A stretch of 64,000 nucleotides of DNA from assembly GCA_022822785.1 (NCBI GenBank), contig JAJEAL010000030.1, positions 1 to 64,000 of the forward strand. The letters are read 5' to 3'. Both the position numbers and the translations under genes were made by a program. This document shows, piece by piece, positions 52,539-62,274 of this stretch. Position 1 is the first letter of the stretch. Every line of letters starts with the position of its first letter. This stretch comes from Candidatus Poribacteria bacterium (GTDB lineage Bacteria > Poribacteria > WGA-4E > PCPOR2b). The notes below the pieces were generated by a model. That model saw only the letters and a list, made by a program, of their open reading frames with translations, had not been told where the DNA came from and made no database searches.

Positions 52539-53429
52539 ATGAGAACATCTCACAGATACCTGGACCCCACAGCCCTTTCCCGACTCGGCGGCATGGAATT
52601 GGTCGCTCGGCTTGTTGTGGAAGGTTTTATCACGGGGCGGCACAAGAGCCCCTATCAGGGGTTCAGCGTTGAATTTGCGGAACACCGCCAATACATGCCC
52701 GGCGACGCTATCCGTTACATCGATTGGAAGGTATACGGCAAATCTGACCGGTACTATATCAAAAAGTTCGAGGAGGAAACTAACCTCCGCGCCTATATCC
52801 TGCTTGATGCTAGCGGATCCATGAACTACAAGTATGATGACAACGGCATTACCAAGTTTGAATACGCCTGTTATCTCGCTGCGTCACTGACGTACCTGAT
52901 GCTCAAGCAGCGGGACTCTGCGGGTTTAGCGGTCTTTGACACACATATCAGGCAATATATCCCACCGCGTGGGGCTGCACACCACCTGCACGCCATCATG
53001 TCCACTTTGGAAAGCATTCAGCCGGGCGAAGAAACGAGCATCAGCGAAACATTCAACGAACTTGCCAAACGAATTATTCGTCGTGGATTGGTTATCGTAA
53101 TCTCTGATCTCCTAGATCAGCCATCAGAAGTTCTCTCCGCCCTTAAGCATTTTCGCCACCGCAAGCACGAAGTCATTGTGTTTCATCTGCTCGATAGAGC
53201 CGAGATGACATTTCCATTTGAAGGTCCAATTGTCTTCAGAGATATGGAGACAGATAGCACCCTCTCAACACAGTCAGAAGCACTCAAAGCCGGTTATCTG
53301 GAACAACTGAATGAGTTCATTCAAGCCTATCGCCGGGGATGTGGTGCCAGTTTAATCGACTATGTGCAAATCGATACAGCAACGCCGTTTGATTATGCGC
53401 TATCATCCTACCTGTCACGCCGAAAATAA
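52539..53429 (+). CDS. DUF58 (VWA-like) protein
   Basis: DUF58 proteins pair with MoxR ATPases and BatA-type proteins. The signature blocks are P-G-D-A-I-R-Y-I-D-W-K-V-Y-G-K-S-D-R-Y-Y and the MIDAS-like L-L-D-A-S-G-S-M. Length 296 aa from the ATG at 52539 (AAGGAA upstream); a TTG 39 nt earlier would overlap the MetH-domain stop. No TM helix. No MoxR gene is adjacent here; a BatA-like protein is at 19 kb. It starts 35 nt after the MetH-activation gene and is followed 5 nt later by the epimerase gene, so the three probably share a transcript. Confidence 0.9.
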   Translation: MRTSHRYLDPTALSRLGGMELVARLVVEGFITGRHKSPYQGFSVEFAEHRQYMPGDAIRYIDWKVYGKSDRYYIKKFEEETNLRAYILLDASGSMNYKYDDNGITKFEYACYLAASLTYLMLKQRDSAGLAVFDTHIRQYIPPRGAAHHLHAIMSTLESIQPGEETSISETFNELAKRIIRRGLVIVISDLLDQPSEVLSALKHFRHRKHEVIVFHLLDRAEMTFPFEGPIVFRDMETDSTLSTQSEALKAGYLEQLNEFIQAYRRGCGASLIDYVQIDTATPFDYALSSYLSRRK

Positions 53430-53434
53430 AAAAG

Positions 53435-54487
53435 ATGGATACAATAGAAACAGTCTCACAGCTCCAATACATTGAAGATTCAGAACAACTTGAGGAAGTA
53501 ATGTCCCGACCGACGCCGGAGGTCGTTGAAGCAATAGGGAGAATAGCGGGCGACCTGCTTATACTCGGCGTGGGTGGAAAGATGGGGCCGACGCTGGCAA
53601 AATTAGCAAAACGTGCCATTGACGAATCAGGTTCAAGTAAGCGGGTGATTGGGGTGTCCCGTTTCTCATCACCGGGCTTACAAGCAGATCTGAATCGGGC
53701 TGGCATTGAGACTATTTCGTGTGATTTACTCAATGAAGCTGAATTGCAAGCGTTGCCGGAGTTCCCCAATGTAATCTTCATGGCAGGCAGGAAATTTGGT
53801 GCTACAGGGAATGAATCCCTGACATGGGCGATGAATACCTATCTGCCCGGACGGGTTGCCGAAAAATATCGGAACTCTCGGATCGTCGTCTTTTCGACAG
53901 GCAACGTCTATCCATTAACCTCCATTTCCCACGGCGGCGCAACAGAGACACATCCTGTCGATCCCATCGGCGAGTATGCACAATCCTGTCTCGGTCGTGA
54001 GCGGGTATTTGAGCATGCTTCTAATCAGTTTCACACCCCCGTTGCAATCCTCCGTTTGAACTACGCCATCGATTTGCGGTACGGCATCCTGCTGGATACC
54101 GCGGAAAAGGTTTACGGTGAACAGCCTGTAGATCTGACGATGGGTGCCGCTAACGTTATCTGGCAGGGAGACGCAAACGCAGTCGTGCTGCGGTCCCTCC
54201 GCCACTGTCAAAGCCCACCGATGCTTCTCAATCTCACAGGACCGGAAACCGTTTCGGTTCGCTGGCTTGCTACCCGGTTTGGTGAAATTTTCGGGAGAAC
54301 ACCTGTTTTTACAGGAGTGGAGGCGGAGACCGCACTCCTAAACAATGCCGCTCGCTGTCATCAGCTTTTTGGTTATCCACGAATTTCACTTGAACAGATG
54401 GTACAATGGGTGGCGCATTGGGTAGAAATCGGAGAGGCGACTCTTGGAAAACCGACCAAATTTGAAGTGCGAGATGGCAAGTTTTAA
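53435..54487 (+). CDS. NAD-dependent epimerase/dehydratase-like protein lacking the catalytic Lys
   Basis: A Rossmann start (L-I-L-G-V-G-G-K-M-G at about residues 42-51) and a later S154-T-G-N-V-Y-P block are typical of extended SDR enzymes. In the Y-x-x-x-K motif the tyrosine is present (Y181) but position 185 is Cys in Y-A-Q-S-C, so the Lys is missing. It may be a binding protein, or a reductase with altered chemistry. Length 350 aa is normal. The start is an ATG just after the DUF58 stop with no strong ribosome site, so translation may be coupled. Sugar or mevalonate-type substrates are possible; not determinable. Confidence 0.82.
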   Translation: MDTIETVSQLQYIEDSEQLEEVMSRPTPEVVEAIGRIAGDLLILGVGGKMGPTLAKLAKRAIDESGSSKRVIGVSRFSSPGLQADLNRAGIETISCDLLNEAELQALPEFPNVIFMAGRKFGATGNESLTWAMNTYLPGRVAEKYRNSRIVVFSTGNVYPLTSISHGGATETHPVDPIGEYAQSCLGRERVFEHASNQFHTPVAILRLNYAIDLRYGILLDTAEKVYGEQPVDLTMGAANVIWQGDANAVVLRSLRHCQSPPMLLNLTGPETVSVRWLATRFGEIFGRTPVFTGVEAETALLNNAARCHQLFGYPRISLEQMVQWVAHWVEIGEATLGKPTKFEVRDGKF

Positions 54488-54744
54488 GTTTCGGAACACC
54501 TAGCAAAATTGAAGTCATCATGGTGATTTTTGGTGCACCTTCGAGGATGCTGTACGTTGACATCCATCACATTGATTTCAACTGCCTTTCTCTATCATAC
54601 ACCGACTGAATCTCTATATGCGCGATAAACCTCACTAGCAACGACCTCAGGCCCAAGTGTGCTTAGTGATTATCCTTAGATTTTTCTTGATCGCTTCACA
54701 AATATATGCTACATTGGAATAGTGTCTGGAGAGGAGGTCGTCCA

Positions 54745-56640
54745 ATGAGGGAATCGCAAGCCATTGTCGAAAAACGCTATCGCGATGCACTAGAAACCTT
54801 GGTTGCACAGGTCAAGAAAGATCGAAATATTATTGCCGCTATCCTGTGCGGTAGTATGTCCTACGACCAGGTCTGGGATAAGTCTGACATCGACCTACTG
54901 CTCGTTCAACGGGAGGGAAAGGGTGACCCCAGAGGTTACACGTTAGCAGAAAACGATGTCAATATCCATGCGGAAGTTGTTCCAAGGAGTCAATTAAGAC
55001 GATGGCAGGAGGCAGCACTTCAAGGTTCATTTGACCACTCCTTCTTTTCCCGCAGTACCCTCCTTTTCTGTAGTGATGAATCTGTCAAGACATGGTATCA
55101 AAATGCCAACCTACATAACATCGGCGCGAGAGATAGGACACTTCTGCTCCTCATTGTTGCCACCGGATTGCTTCCCACCTTCAAGTATGCCGAAAAGCAG
55201 TTCCATGTCAACAGAGACCTCAATTATAGTTTTCTCTCTATTCTACGGACAGTGGAGAGCTTGGCAAGAATTGAAGTCATCCTGAATGATGAGGTGCCGT
55301 CACGAGAGGTTATCCAACCTGCACTTGAATACAATCCTGACTTCTTTCGTATCACCTACTCAGATTTGATTAATTGTGATAAAGATGAAGAGGTTCTCCA
55401 AAACGCGTTGAATACCATCAATACCTACCTTGATGAGAAACTGTTTATCTTCCAGCCGATCTTAGATTTCTTAGCTGAAGCGAACGGTCCCCGATCTACG
55501 ACGGAATTGAATAGCTATTTCCAAAAGAAGATTGGTGACAATCGTCTTGACGCCGCCTATATATGGTTAGCGCAAAAGGGTATCATTCAGCAGATATCTG
55601 CCCCTGTGAAGCTCACGCTGAAAAGTCAGGTTGAGATGGAAGAAGCTGCCTACTATTACGACCGGGAAACGGCTACCACAATGGGCGAATTGCATCCCTC
55701 GCAGTTGAAAAAGAACGCCCACCCACGGATCATGAATGCGCTGAGGACCTTCGTGGATAAAGTCAGGAACGATCGGTATATCATCGCCGCAATCCTTACC
55801 AGTAACCTTGCAGTTGATAACGTTTGGGAGCATACCAATATCAACCTCATCCTCGTCGGACGAGATGACGCGAAATTTGATGAACGCTATAGCCTCGTAG
55901 AAGACGGTGTGCATATTGATGTGACGATATACCCGCGCAAACGATACCAACAGATAATAGAAGGTCGGTTACAGGGGTGTGAATTGCATTCGATTCTGTC
56001 CAGAAGTCGGGTGCTCTTTTCTAGAGATGAAGCCATTGAGGAATGGCATAGCGATCTGAAACACATCGGTCAGAGAGACCAAGAAACACAACTAATAAAC
56101 GCCGGCAACGGTATTTTCGCCCTATTGACGAAGGCAGAGAAGTGGTGCTATGTGAAACAAGATTTCAACTATAGCTTCTTATACATCATGTCTGTGGTCG
56201 AGCAGCTGGCACGTGTTGAAACCATCATGCACGGAGAAGTACCACAACGAAAAGCCGTTTATCAAGCGAGGGTGCATAATCCCGATTTCTTTGACGCAGT
56301 TTTTACGGACCTCATTGATAAAGACAAAGATGAGAGGACAGTCCGTAGGACACTTGAGATGATTGATCGCTATCTAGAAGATCGAACCTTCACCCTTTTC
56401 CAACCGCTTTTCGATTTCTTGATGAGTGCAGGCGGTACGCGCACCGCCACTGAGTTGAGTGACCACTTCGGGGTGCGGCAGGCTTGGGTCGGGCTGGTCT
56501 GCGAATGGTTGGCTCAAAAGGGAGTTATCGAGCAGTTTGCTTCCCCGCTGCGGCTCACCAAAGAGAGTCAAATCTCGGTTGAAGAAGCTGCGTATTACTA
56601 CGATGAGGCCAATCCTTTTTTGCAAGAAATTAAGGGGTGA
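54745..56640 (+). CDS. Tandem-duplicated nucleotidyltransferase-domain protein, 631 aa
   Basis: Two homologous halves (about 1-310 and 320-631) each start with a nucleotidyltransferase-like domain followed by a helical part, a winged-helix-like end and the same A-A-Y-Y-Y-D closing block. Half 1 has the catalytic G36-S37 and D48-x-D50 (S-D-I-D-L-L-L-V), but the third acidic position reads His (H75). Half 2 has T352-S353 and N365-x-N367, so the D-x-D pair is lost, yet keeps an Asp (D392) at the third position. The active-site carboxylates are thus split between the halves. The ATG at 54745 has AGGAGGT 6 nt upstream. Could transfer a nucleotide to a protein, antibiotic or RNA; no cognate partner seen. 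Confidence 0.85.
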   Translation: MRESQAIVEKRYRDALETLVAQVKKDRNIIAAILCGSMSYDQVWDKSDIDLLLVQREGKGDPRGYTLAENDVNIHAEVVPRSQLRRWQEAALQGSFDHSFFSRSTLLFCSDESVKTWYQNANLHNIGARDRTLLLLIVATGLLPTFKYAEKQFHVNRDLNYSFLSILRTVESLARIEVILNDEVPSREVIQPALEYNPDFFRITYSDLINCDKDEEVLQNALNTINTYLDEKLFIFQPILDFLAEANGPRSTTELNSYFQKKIGDNRLDAAYIWLAQKGIIQQISAPVKLTLKSQVEMEEAAYYYDRETATTMGELHPSQLKKNAHPRIMNALRTFVDKVRNDRYIIAAILTSNLAVDNVWEHTNINLILVGRDDAKFDERYSLVEDGVHIDVTIYPRKRYQQIIEGRLQGCELHSILSRSRVLFSRDEAIEEWHSDLKHIGQRDQETQLINAGNGIFALLTKAEKWCYVKQDFNYSFLYIMSVVEQLARVETIMHGEVPQRKAVYQARVHNPDFFDAVFTDLIDKDKDERTVRRTLEMIDRYLEDRTFTLFQPLFDFLMSAGGTRTATELSDHFGVRQAWVGLVCEWLAQKGVIEQFASPLRLTKESQISVEEAAYYYDEANPFLQEIKG

Positions 56641-56856
56641 CGTTGCTGTTCCTTTCAATTTACCGATGGTTTGAGCGGTTTGTACCCAACGTCCTATGTT
56701 CAGGGCGTATTTAGTAGTCGCTTTCAGTGTTCACCTATGTTATAATGCCATAATTTTTCGAGATAAGCCGGCTAAAGTTACCATGGCAAGGCAATCTCAG
56801 CGCATTTGGATTTGGTTTGAATTTTTACCTATCATATATCACGTATCAAAGAAAAT

Positions 56857-57951
56857 ATGAAAATCACCGAAGTCAAGACCTACAATCTCAGGTATCCCTT
56901 GGTTCAGCCATTTGCCAACTCACAAACGTGGTCAAAGGCGAGGCGTGCTGGTATTGTGGAGATTCGCACCGATGCCGGTATTACGGGTTGGGGAGAAGGA
57001 TCAAGCACGCCATCGCAAGCTGCAATCGACACCTGTTTGATTGGAAAAGATCCATTTGATATAGAGGTCATCTGGAATACGATGCACCAACGCGGCGGGA
57101 GCAATCCGGCTGCTATAAGTGGCGTAGACATTGCGCTGTGGGACATTCTAGGCAAAGCATTAGACCAGCCTATTTATCGTCTTCTCGGCGGTGCGTTCAG
57201 AGATCGTATGCCCGCCTATGCCTCCGGGCTTTTCAAGAAAGCGGTGCCCGACATCACCCAAATCTTGATGGACGAAGCGAAAGCCTACGTTGATCAGGGG
57301 TTTTCCGCCGTGAAAATGAAAATTGGATTCGGGGAAGCTTACGATGTTAAAAACGTCACCGCTGTGCGGAGAGCGGTTGGAGATACGATTATCCTTGCAG
57401 TCGATGCTAATTGTGGTTATGATGTTGGGACAGCCATTGATATTGGGCAGAAAATCGCTGCCAATGACCTCTTCTGGTATGAGGAACCAATCACGACAGA
57501 TGATGTGGATGGGTATGTTGAGATTCGCCGGGCGCTCAACATGCGAATTGCCGGTGGCGAGGGATTGCAAGGCCGCTGGGCGTTCCGGGACCTTATCCAA
57601 AAGCGGGGATATGACATCGTGCAGCCCGATGTTAGTATTGCCGGCGGGTTCACGGAGTGCCGCAAGATCGCGGCGATGGCAAGTGCCAATCATCTCCGTG
57701 TACTGCCGCACATGTGGGGAAGCAGCATCCGTCTCGCTGCCACATTGCATTGGCAAGCGACAATTCCAGATGCACCAGAGGTGCTGAACCCTATTCCTTC
57801 GCTGTTTGAGTTCGACATGACGGAGAACCGTCTCCGCACTGATCTCGCGGAAGTACCGATTCGGGCCGTTGAGGGATATGTTCCTATTCCGCAGGGGCCG
57901 GGCTTGGGAATTGAGATTAATCGCGCTGTGCTGGAGAGATATGCGTCATAA
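56857..57951 (+). CDS. Mandelate racemase / muconate lactonizing enzyme family (enolase superfamily)
   Basis: Enolase-superfamily enzyme with all expected residues: K153-x-K155 as general base, metal ligands D183, E209 and E235, D258 in the Q-P-D-V block, and H285 (L-P-H-M-W-G). The layout favours an acid-sugar dehydratase or racemase of the mandelate racemase subgroup. Length 364 aa is typical. There is no strong ribosome site before the ATG. The DUF547 gene starts 21 nt after it. With the UxuA-like and Gfo/Idh/MocA genes nearby it fits sugar-acid catabolism. Confidence 0.92.
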   Translation: MKITEVKTYNLRYPLVQPFANSQTWSKARRAGIVEIRTDAGITGWGEGSSTPSQAAIDTCLIGKDPFDIEVIWNTMHQRGGSNPAAISGVDIALWDILGKALDQPIYRLLGGAFRDRMPAYASGLFKKAVPDITQILMDEAKAYVDQGFSAVKMKIGFGEAYDVKNVTAVRRAVGDTIILAVDANCGYDVGTAIDIGQKIAANDLFWYEEPITTDDVDGYVEIRRALNMRIAGGEGLQGRWAFRDLIQKRGYDIVQPDVSIAGGFTECRKIAAMASANHLRVLPHMWGSSIRLAATLHWQATIPDAPEVLNPIPSLFEFDMTENRLRTDLAEVPIRAVEGYVPIPQGPGLGIEINRAVLERYAS

Positions 57952-57971
57952 ATGGATTGAGATGAGATGTC

Positions 57972-58811
57972 ATGAAATCAACGACACGCTGGTTAATTGG
58001 TGGGGTTGCCCTTTTATGTGTCTTGGGTGGGCGATTTCTGTATCAGTATCGGGTAGAAACCGAAGAGCGGGTCGGGCAAAATACTCAGGCAGTTACAACT
58101 GAGGGTGAATTCAGCCACCAGTTGTTTGACCAAGTCTTACAAAAATATGTCAGCTCGCAAGGACGGGTGGACTACGCGGGGCTCAAAAGTAATCCAGGAA
58201 CTTTAGAACCCTACCTAGATTTACTTGCCGTGAACGTGCCCGACGATGAAGCAACCTTTCAGACTGGACTTGCCTTTTGGATCAACGCCTACAATGCACT
58301 GACAATAAAGGGCATCCTAGATCGCTATCCAATAACAAGCGTTCGTAAAGTTAAGCCATTTAGCGGTTTCTTTTCCCGTATCAAATTTGAAGTTGGTCGG
58401 CGTAGCTACACCTTAGATGACATTGAACACGGTATCATCCGATACGAATTTGGCGATCCGCGTGCCCATTTTGTGCTCATTTGTGGGTCGATCGGATGTC
58501 CGATTATGGAGAATCGGGCGTTTTTACCAGAAACGCTTGAGGAACGGCTCGATATCGCCACGGCGAATTTTATTAATAATCCAGACAAAGTGCGTTTAGA
58601 TCGTGAGAACGGTATATTATACCTTTCACAGATTTTTGAGTGGTACGCCGAAGACTTCGAGGAGACCCACGATAGCGTCATCGATTTCATCACGGAATAT
58701 CTGCCGGAAGGTGATGCTACTTTTCTTAAACAGGAAACGGTACAGATTCAATATTTGCATTATGATTGGGGACTCAACGCACAGCCAGAGGTAGAATCAG
58801 AACAAAAGTGA
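57972..58811 (+). CDS. DUF547 family secreted/anchored protein
   Basis: An N-terminal hydrophobic anchor (about 8-26) is followed by a DUF547 domain: W-I-N-A-Y-N-A-L-T-I near residue 107, then L-D-D-I-E-H-G-I-I-R and I-C-G-S-I-G-C-P near 175. The N-A-Y-N and C-x-x-x-x-C-P features define this family, thought to be papain-like in fold; no activity is established. Length 279 aa is normal. It is 21 nt downstream of the MR/MLE gene and likely cotranscribed, though functional connection is unclear. Confidence 0.9.
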   Translation: MKSTTRWLIGGVALLCVLGGRFLYQYRVETEERVGQNTQAVTTEGEFSHQLFDQVLQKYVSSQGRVDYAGLKSNPGTLEPYLDLLAVNVPDDEATFQTGLAFWINAYNALTIKGILDRYPITSVRKVKPFSGFFSRIKFEVGRRSYTLDDIEHGIIRYEFGDPRAHFVLICGSIGCPIMENRAFLPETLEERLDIATANFINNPDKVRLDRENGILYLSQIFEWYAEDFEETHDSVIDFITEYLPEGDATFLKQETVQIQYLHYDWGLNAQPEVESEQK

Positions 58812-58927
58812 TTACAGTTTGCGTTTTACGCTTACACCTTATTCTAGTAGTTGAAGGGCAACCGGCGTAGGATTATACAGTTTTACGCCGCTGTCGCCGT
58901 GACAACTAAATTCTTCCCAAAGTCAGA

Positions 58928-59764
58928 ATGACGATTGAGAAGGGAAAGATGGCTACACAATATCATTTTCTTGTTTCTTGCAAAAAAATAACAGACACAG
59001 AATGGACGATGGAAATGCAAGCGGACAGCGGAGAGATTCCGATGTCAATTGCTCAACCGGACTCCGATACAGATGCAGTGTTAACAGCAAATCCAATCAC
59101 ACAAACGATTGCCTCACCAGGGGCTATGACGAACTACCTTCGTCAATTAAACCGTCATAGCGGCAGAGGGACTGCTGGGCACAACGACTCAGTAATCCGG
59201 AACATTAACCAACGCCTTTCGCAGTTGCAACTTGGACAACAGCTTACCGTAAAAATCTCTTATTTCGAGTATAAGGGATTAAGGTCAGGGCTATACGAAA
59301 TCAATTCGCTTGGCGTCTTTCCCCCGGTCAACCGTGCCCGGCCCCTAATAGCACCACTTTCACAGGAACAAAGGGCACGGGTTCCCCAAGCAGTCGTTGA
59401 TGCGATTACTAGCTTAGGAAGCCACGTTGAAACCTTGCAGCGAGAGCTTCACGCGGCACAGAGAATTTTACGGGAATATGGCATGCAGCTAGAAGCACAA
59501 GAAAAACAGATCCAACAACTGACAACTGAGAATCGCCAACTGAGAGAAAACCAGGCTTCACAAACAACGCCCACCCAATCAAGCGGCCCACGCCCCCAAG
59601 AAACAGCTGCATCACAACCGTCCTCATCAGCTGAGGAGGTGGATGAGGACTACACTGATACCGAAGCCCAAGGGCTATTTCCGCAGTTTATCAAAACCTC
59701 AAAGTCCTCGAAAACTCAGAATGCAGCCGATTCTGTCCCCAAAAAACGCGGCACAGGGAAATAG
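58928..59764 (+). CDS. Hypothetical protein with coiled coil and acidic C-terminus, 278 aa
   Basis: Not recognised. The first about 140 residues look like a compact beta-containing domain. Residues about 150-205 form a long coiled coil (V-E-T-L-Q-R-E-L, A-Q-E-K-Q-I-Q-Q-L-T-T-E-N-R-Q-L), and the end is low complexity: Ser/Thr/Pro/Gln-rich then acidic and Lys/Ser-rich. No signal peptide or TM helix. The ATG could be at 58928 or at 58949 where AAGGGA precedes it. It stands alone between the DUF547 gene and the convergent cytochrome. Perhaps a cytoplasmic structural or scaffold protein. Confidence 0.75.
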   Translation: MTIEKGKMATQYHFLVSCKKITDTEWTMEMQADSGEIPMSIAQPDSDTDAVLTANPITQTIASPGAMTNYLRQLNRHSGRGTAGHNDSVIRNINQRLSQLQLGQQLTVKISYFEYKGLRSGLYEINSLGVFPPVNRARPLIAPLSQEQRARVPQAVVDAITSLGSHVETLQRELHAAQRILREYGMQLEAQEKQIQQLTTENRQLRENQASQTTPTQSSGPRPQETAASQPSSSAEEVDEDYTDTEAQGLFPQFIKTSKSSKTQNAADSVPKKRGTGK

Positions 59765-59818
59765 TGCCCTATCGTTCGCGCCGTCAAGCAGATCGCTTGC
59801 GGATTGTGTAGTGATCCC

Positions 59819-60586
59819 CTATTTCTGTTCCTCAACCAATTTAGCTATAAATGCCACGATATCGGCGATGTCCTGATCTGATAACCGATCTTCCGCGAAG
59901 AAGGGCATGACAAAACCACCCTTGCGGACGTAAGTGGCGATTTGGTGTTTACGTTTCTCTAAGTCTCGTGGTGGTCTCCTTCTGACAAGTTGAGAACCGA
60001 TACCTGACTTTTTAGCCGTTGGATGGCAGACGTTGCATGCCTGACCATATAATTTCCAGCCTCTCTGTGAGTCTCCTTCCATTGCAATAATCTTCTCGGC
60101 AGCTGCGCTCGCAGCGTCTTTATCTAGCATCGCAATCTCGAACTCAGGGCCTCTATTATCTCCCGATACATGTCCGAAGTAAGCCATTAAAGCTTCAGCT
60201 TGATCTTCTGGAATTGCAGTCGGGTCAACTTTGTCGGAAGGAATTTTCTGCAAAAAATGCTGGTAACAGAAACCACCACCACCAGCAGTCCGTGCGAACA
60301 TTTCCGCGGTAATCATACCCCCTTTTGCTTCTCCACGATGTGGTACACCGACGATGCTGTGTCCTGCGCGTATCCGACCGTCCGGGGTTGCCGATTCGTC
60401 AAAATCTGCATGGCAATCTGAGCAGGACATCCCACTAGCTTTGGCAGGATCGAGCGTTCCGCCAAAAGATGGATCGCTGAAAAGTTCCCGCCCCATCTGG
60501 GCTTTTTCAGACATTTCCGCGTTTGCTATTATTGCGAGTGAAAACGTTAAGAGTGCTGTTAAGCCAAAAACAACAATGCGATACAT
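59819..60586 (-). CDS. Periplasmic diheme cytochrome c
   Basis: A signal peptide (about 1-23) precedes two heme-binding CxxCH motifs: C55-S-D-C58-H59 and C184-N-V-C187-H188. M227 in F-V-M-P-F is the likely axial ligand of the second heme. The first half resembles di-heme cytochrome peroxidase/MauG-like N-termini (G-R-E-L-F-S-D-P-S-F-G-G), while the second half is an ordinary cytochrome c. Length 255 aa is short for a peroxidase (about 320), so it is better seen as an electron carrier. GGAG precedes the ATG. Convergent with the coiled-coil gene; heme attachment would require the Ccm system, not seen here. Confidence 0.92.
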   Translation of the reverse strand: MYRIVVFGLTALLTFSLAIIANAEMSEKAQMGRELFSDPSFGGTLDPAKASGMSCSDCHADFDESATPDGRIRAGHSIVGVPHRGEAKGGMITAEMFARTAGGGGFCYQHFLQKIPSDKVDPTAIPEDQAEALMAYFGHVSGDNRGPEFEIAMLDKDAASAAAEKIIAMEGDSQRGWKLYGQACNVCHPTAKKSGIGSQLVRRRPPRDLEKRKHQIATYVRKGGFVMPFFAEDRLSDQDIADIVAFIAKLVEEQK

Positions 60587-60969
60587 TCAAAATCTCCTTT
60601 CGGGTGTTATAAGTTCCAATTCGAGTAGTAGACATACTCCGTATGCTATGCTGCGTCCAAAACAATCGTATTAAGTTGTGCATTGGTCGTCAATGCAAAT
60701 CAATTGAATCTACAAGGTAATCGCATCTAAATACTGTGAAGAACTTACGCACTCAGACTGCGAGACCCTTATCCTATTGCGGGCAATCGCTGCCCATGAC
60801 TTTATCAATCTTGCTGACAAACCCGCGCAGTCCAAACCCTTTAGGGTGTGGGAGTACGTCAAACGACAATGATAATCTAATCATTGACATAGAACTTGCG
60901 CTTGATGAAATTGGGGTTAGCACGCCCTGATTGGGGAGGAAAAACTGTTTCCACTTCGTTTTCCAAGTG
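60587..60969. other. 383-bp gap without a credible gene
   Basis: The gap lies downstream of the UxuA-like gene and upstream of the cytochrome, both minus strand. It holds only a weak inverted repeat (CAATGAT 60867-60873 / ATCATTG 60880-60886) and two short frames (64 and 69 codons) with neither ribosome sites nor recognisable families. It may hold the cytochrome promoter, but I cannot point to it. Confidence 0.6.
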
Positions 60970-61959
60970 TTATGGTGTTGCATTCACCGCTTGGATGAGC
61001 GCAATGATATAGCCGAACTGAAATGCCCACGCTTGACGCACTCGACCCGAAACCCCCGGCGGGGAGGTGTCATCCGGATGGTGCGGTGCATGGTCAGGCA
61101 TCAGCATGTAGGGGTATCCCACATCTCGAAGTACCTGTGCTACTTTGTGCATGTCCACATCCCCTTCATCGGGCCAAACCTCCTGAAAGTTGTGCAGACC
61201 ACCACGGATATTACGAAAATGGATGTTAAACAACTTCCCCCGTTCTCCGAAATACCTTACAATCTCGTACAACTCTTCGCCCGGTTTGTCCAATCCTTCC
61301 GAAGCGGTTCCACAACAGAAGTTGAATCCATGGTAAGGACTATCCACTAGTTCAACAAAACGCTTTAATCCCTCAAAGACCGGGTAATTCCACCGTTCAA
61401 CACCCCTTAAAACCGGAGCCGGTGGATCATTAAGGTGACAAGCTAGCTGTACCTTGTTCGCCTCTGCCACCGGAATCACCCGCTCCAAGAAATAGGCGAT
61501 CCGTTCAAACGCTTCATCTCGACTTACCCGACCGGCTTCAGTCAACGCTTCATTGTCGAACTCTGAAAGGTTGAAGGTGCTGTAAGAAGTTCCACCCCGT
61601 CCGGTTGTGCGTTCCGTCCGTTGATGTTGAACAATACAGAAGTTATAGTTTAATCCACGAAGCCCAGCTTTGCCTGCGTTTTCGATAGTTTCGCAAACTG
61701 TATCGAGGTCACGGTCCCGCTGCGAATCTTGAGCAAGAGGGATACTTCTCGGGAGACCAATGTGAATCATCTCAAGGCTAACGCCTTCGGATGCAGCTGC
61801 TTCCTTGTGTCGAAGCAGTGTTTCTGCCTCTGTGTCCTCAACCGAGGCATCCATGTGTGTTACACCATGCCGGACAAGAAATTCCAATTCTAGCTTTGAC
61901 GTTCCTATACCTTGAACGCCCACGTGCATTTTCGCTTTCTCTGGTTGTGGTTGATTCAT
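60970..61959 (-). CDS. UxuA-like TIM-barrel protein (mannonate dehydratase family), second copy
   Basis: Homologue of the gene at 6648-7622. Matching blocks are C-H-L-N-D-P-P (H-P-D-D-P-P in the other copy), F-N-F-C-C-G-T, F-N-I-H-F-R-N-I-R-G, and the terminal L-M-P-D-H-A-P-H-H. The Asn replacing one Asp in H-L-N-D-P-P is a visible difference from the first copy and from UxuA. Length 329 aa is again shorter than UxuA. AAGGAG lies 9 nt before the ATG. Divergent from the PhyH gene; together with it and the Gfo/Idh/MocA gene it forms a second catabolic cassette like the one at 5.6-12 kb. Confidence 0.8.
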   Translation of the reverse strand: MNQPQPEKAKMHVGVQGIGTSKLELEFLVRHGVTHMDASVEDTEAETLLRHKEAAASEGVSLEMIHIGLPRSIPLAQDSQRDRDLDTVCETIENAGKAGLRGLNYNFCIVQHQRTERTTGRGGTSYSTFNLSEFDNEALTEAGRVSRDEAFERIAYFLERVIPVAEANKVQLACHLNDPPAPVLRGVERWNYPVFEGLKRFVELVDSPYHGFNFCCGTASEGLDKPGEELYEIVRYFGERGKLFNIHFRNIRGGLHNFQEVWPDEGDVDMHKVAQVLRDVGYPYMLMPDHAPHHPDDTSPPGVSGRVRQAWAFQFGYIIALIQAVNATP

Positions 61960-62274
61960 GGTTGAGTTCTCCTTTTTTTTCGCCGGTAGACTTATCCAAC
62001 CGGCCTTAAAAGCTGTTTCGCTATCAGGGTGTGTTTAGCGCGTCTAATTGCCAATTCCTATTGTATCTTCAGCGTCAAGCTAAGGACATGGGGTTGACAA
62101 CCGGGTACTCATCAGTCTTCCCATAGATGAAAACCGTAAAATATTGTAACCAAGACCTGCTATTGGCGTCAATAAAAAAGAATTGACCTTGATTGTAAGG
62201 ATATGATACACTCGTCTACGGTGTTTTATGGAGGAGACTATGGACGTTGATATCAAAATGGGAGGGTGAAACGT

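Noticed and set aside
60736-60983. Small overlapping frames on both strands in the gap after the UxuA-like gene
   Set aside because: No ribosome site, no family resemblance, and composition like noncoding sequence; an insertion-sequence remnant was considered but no transposase motif is visible.
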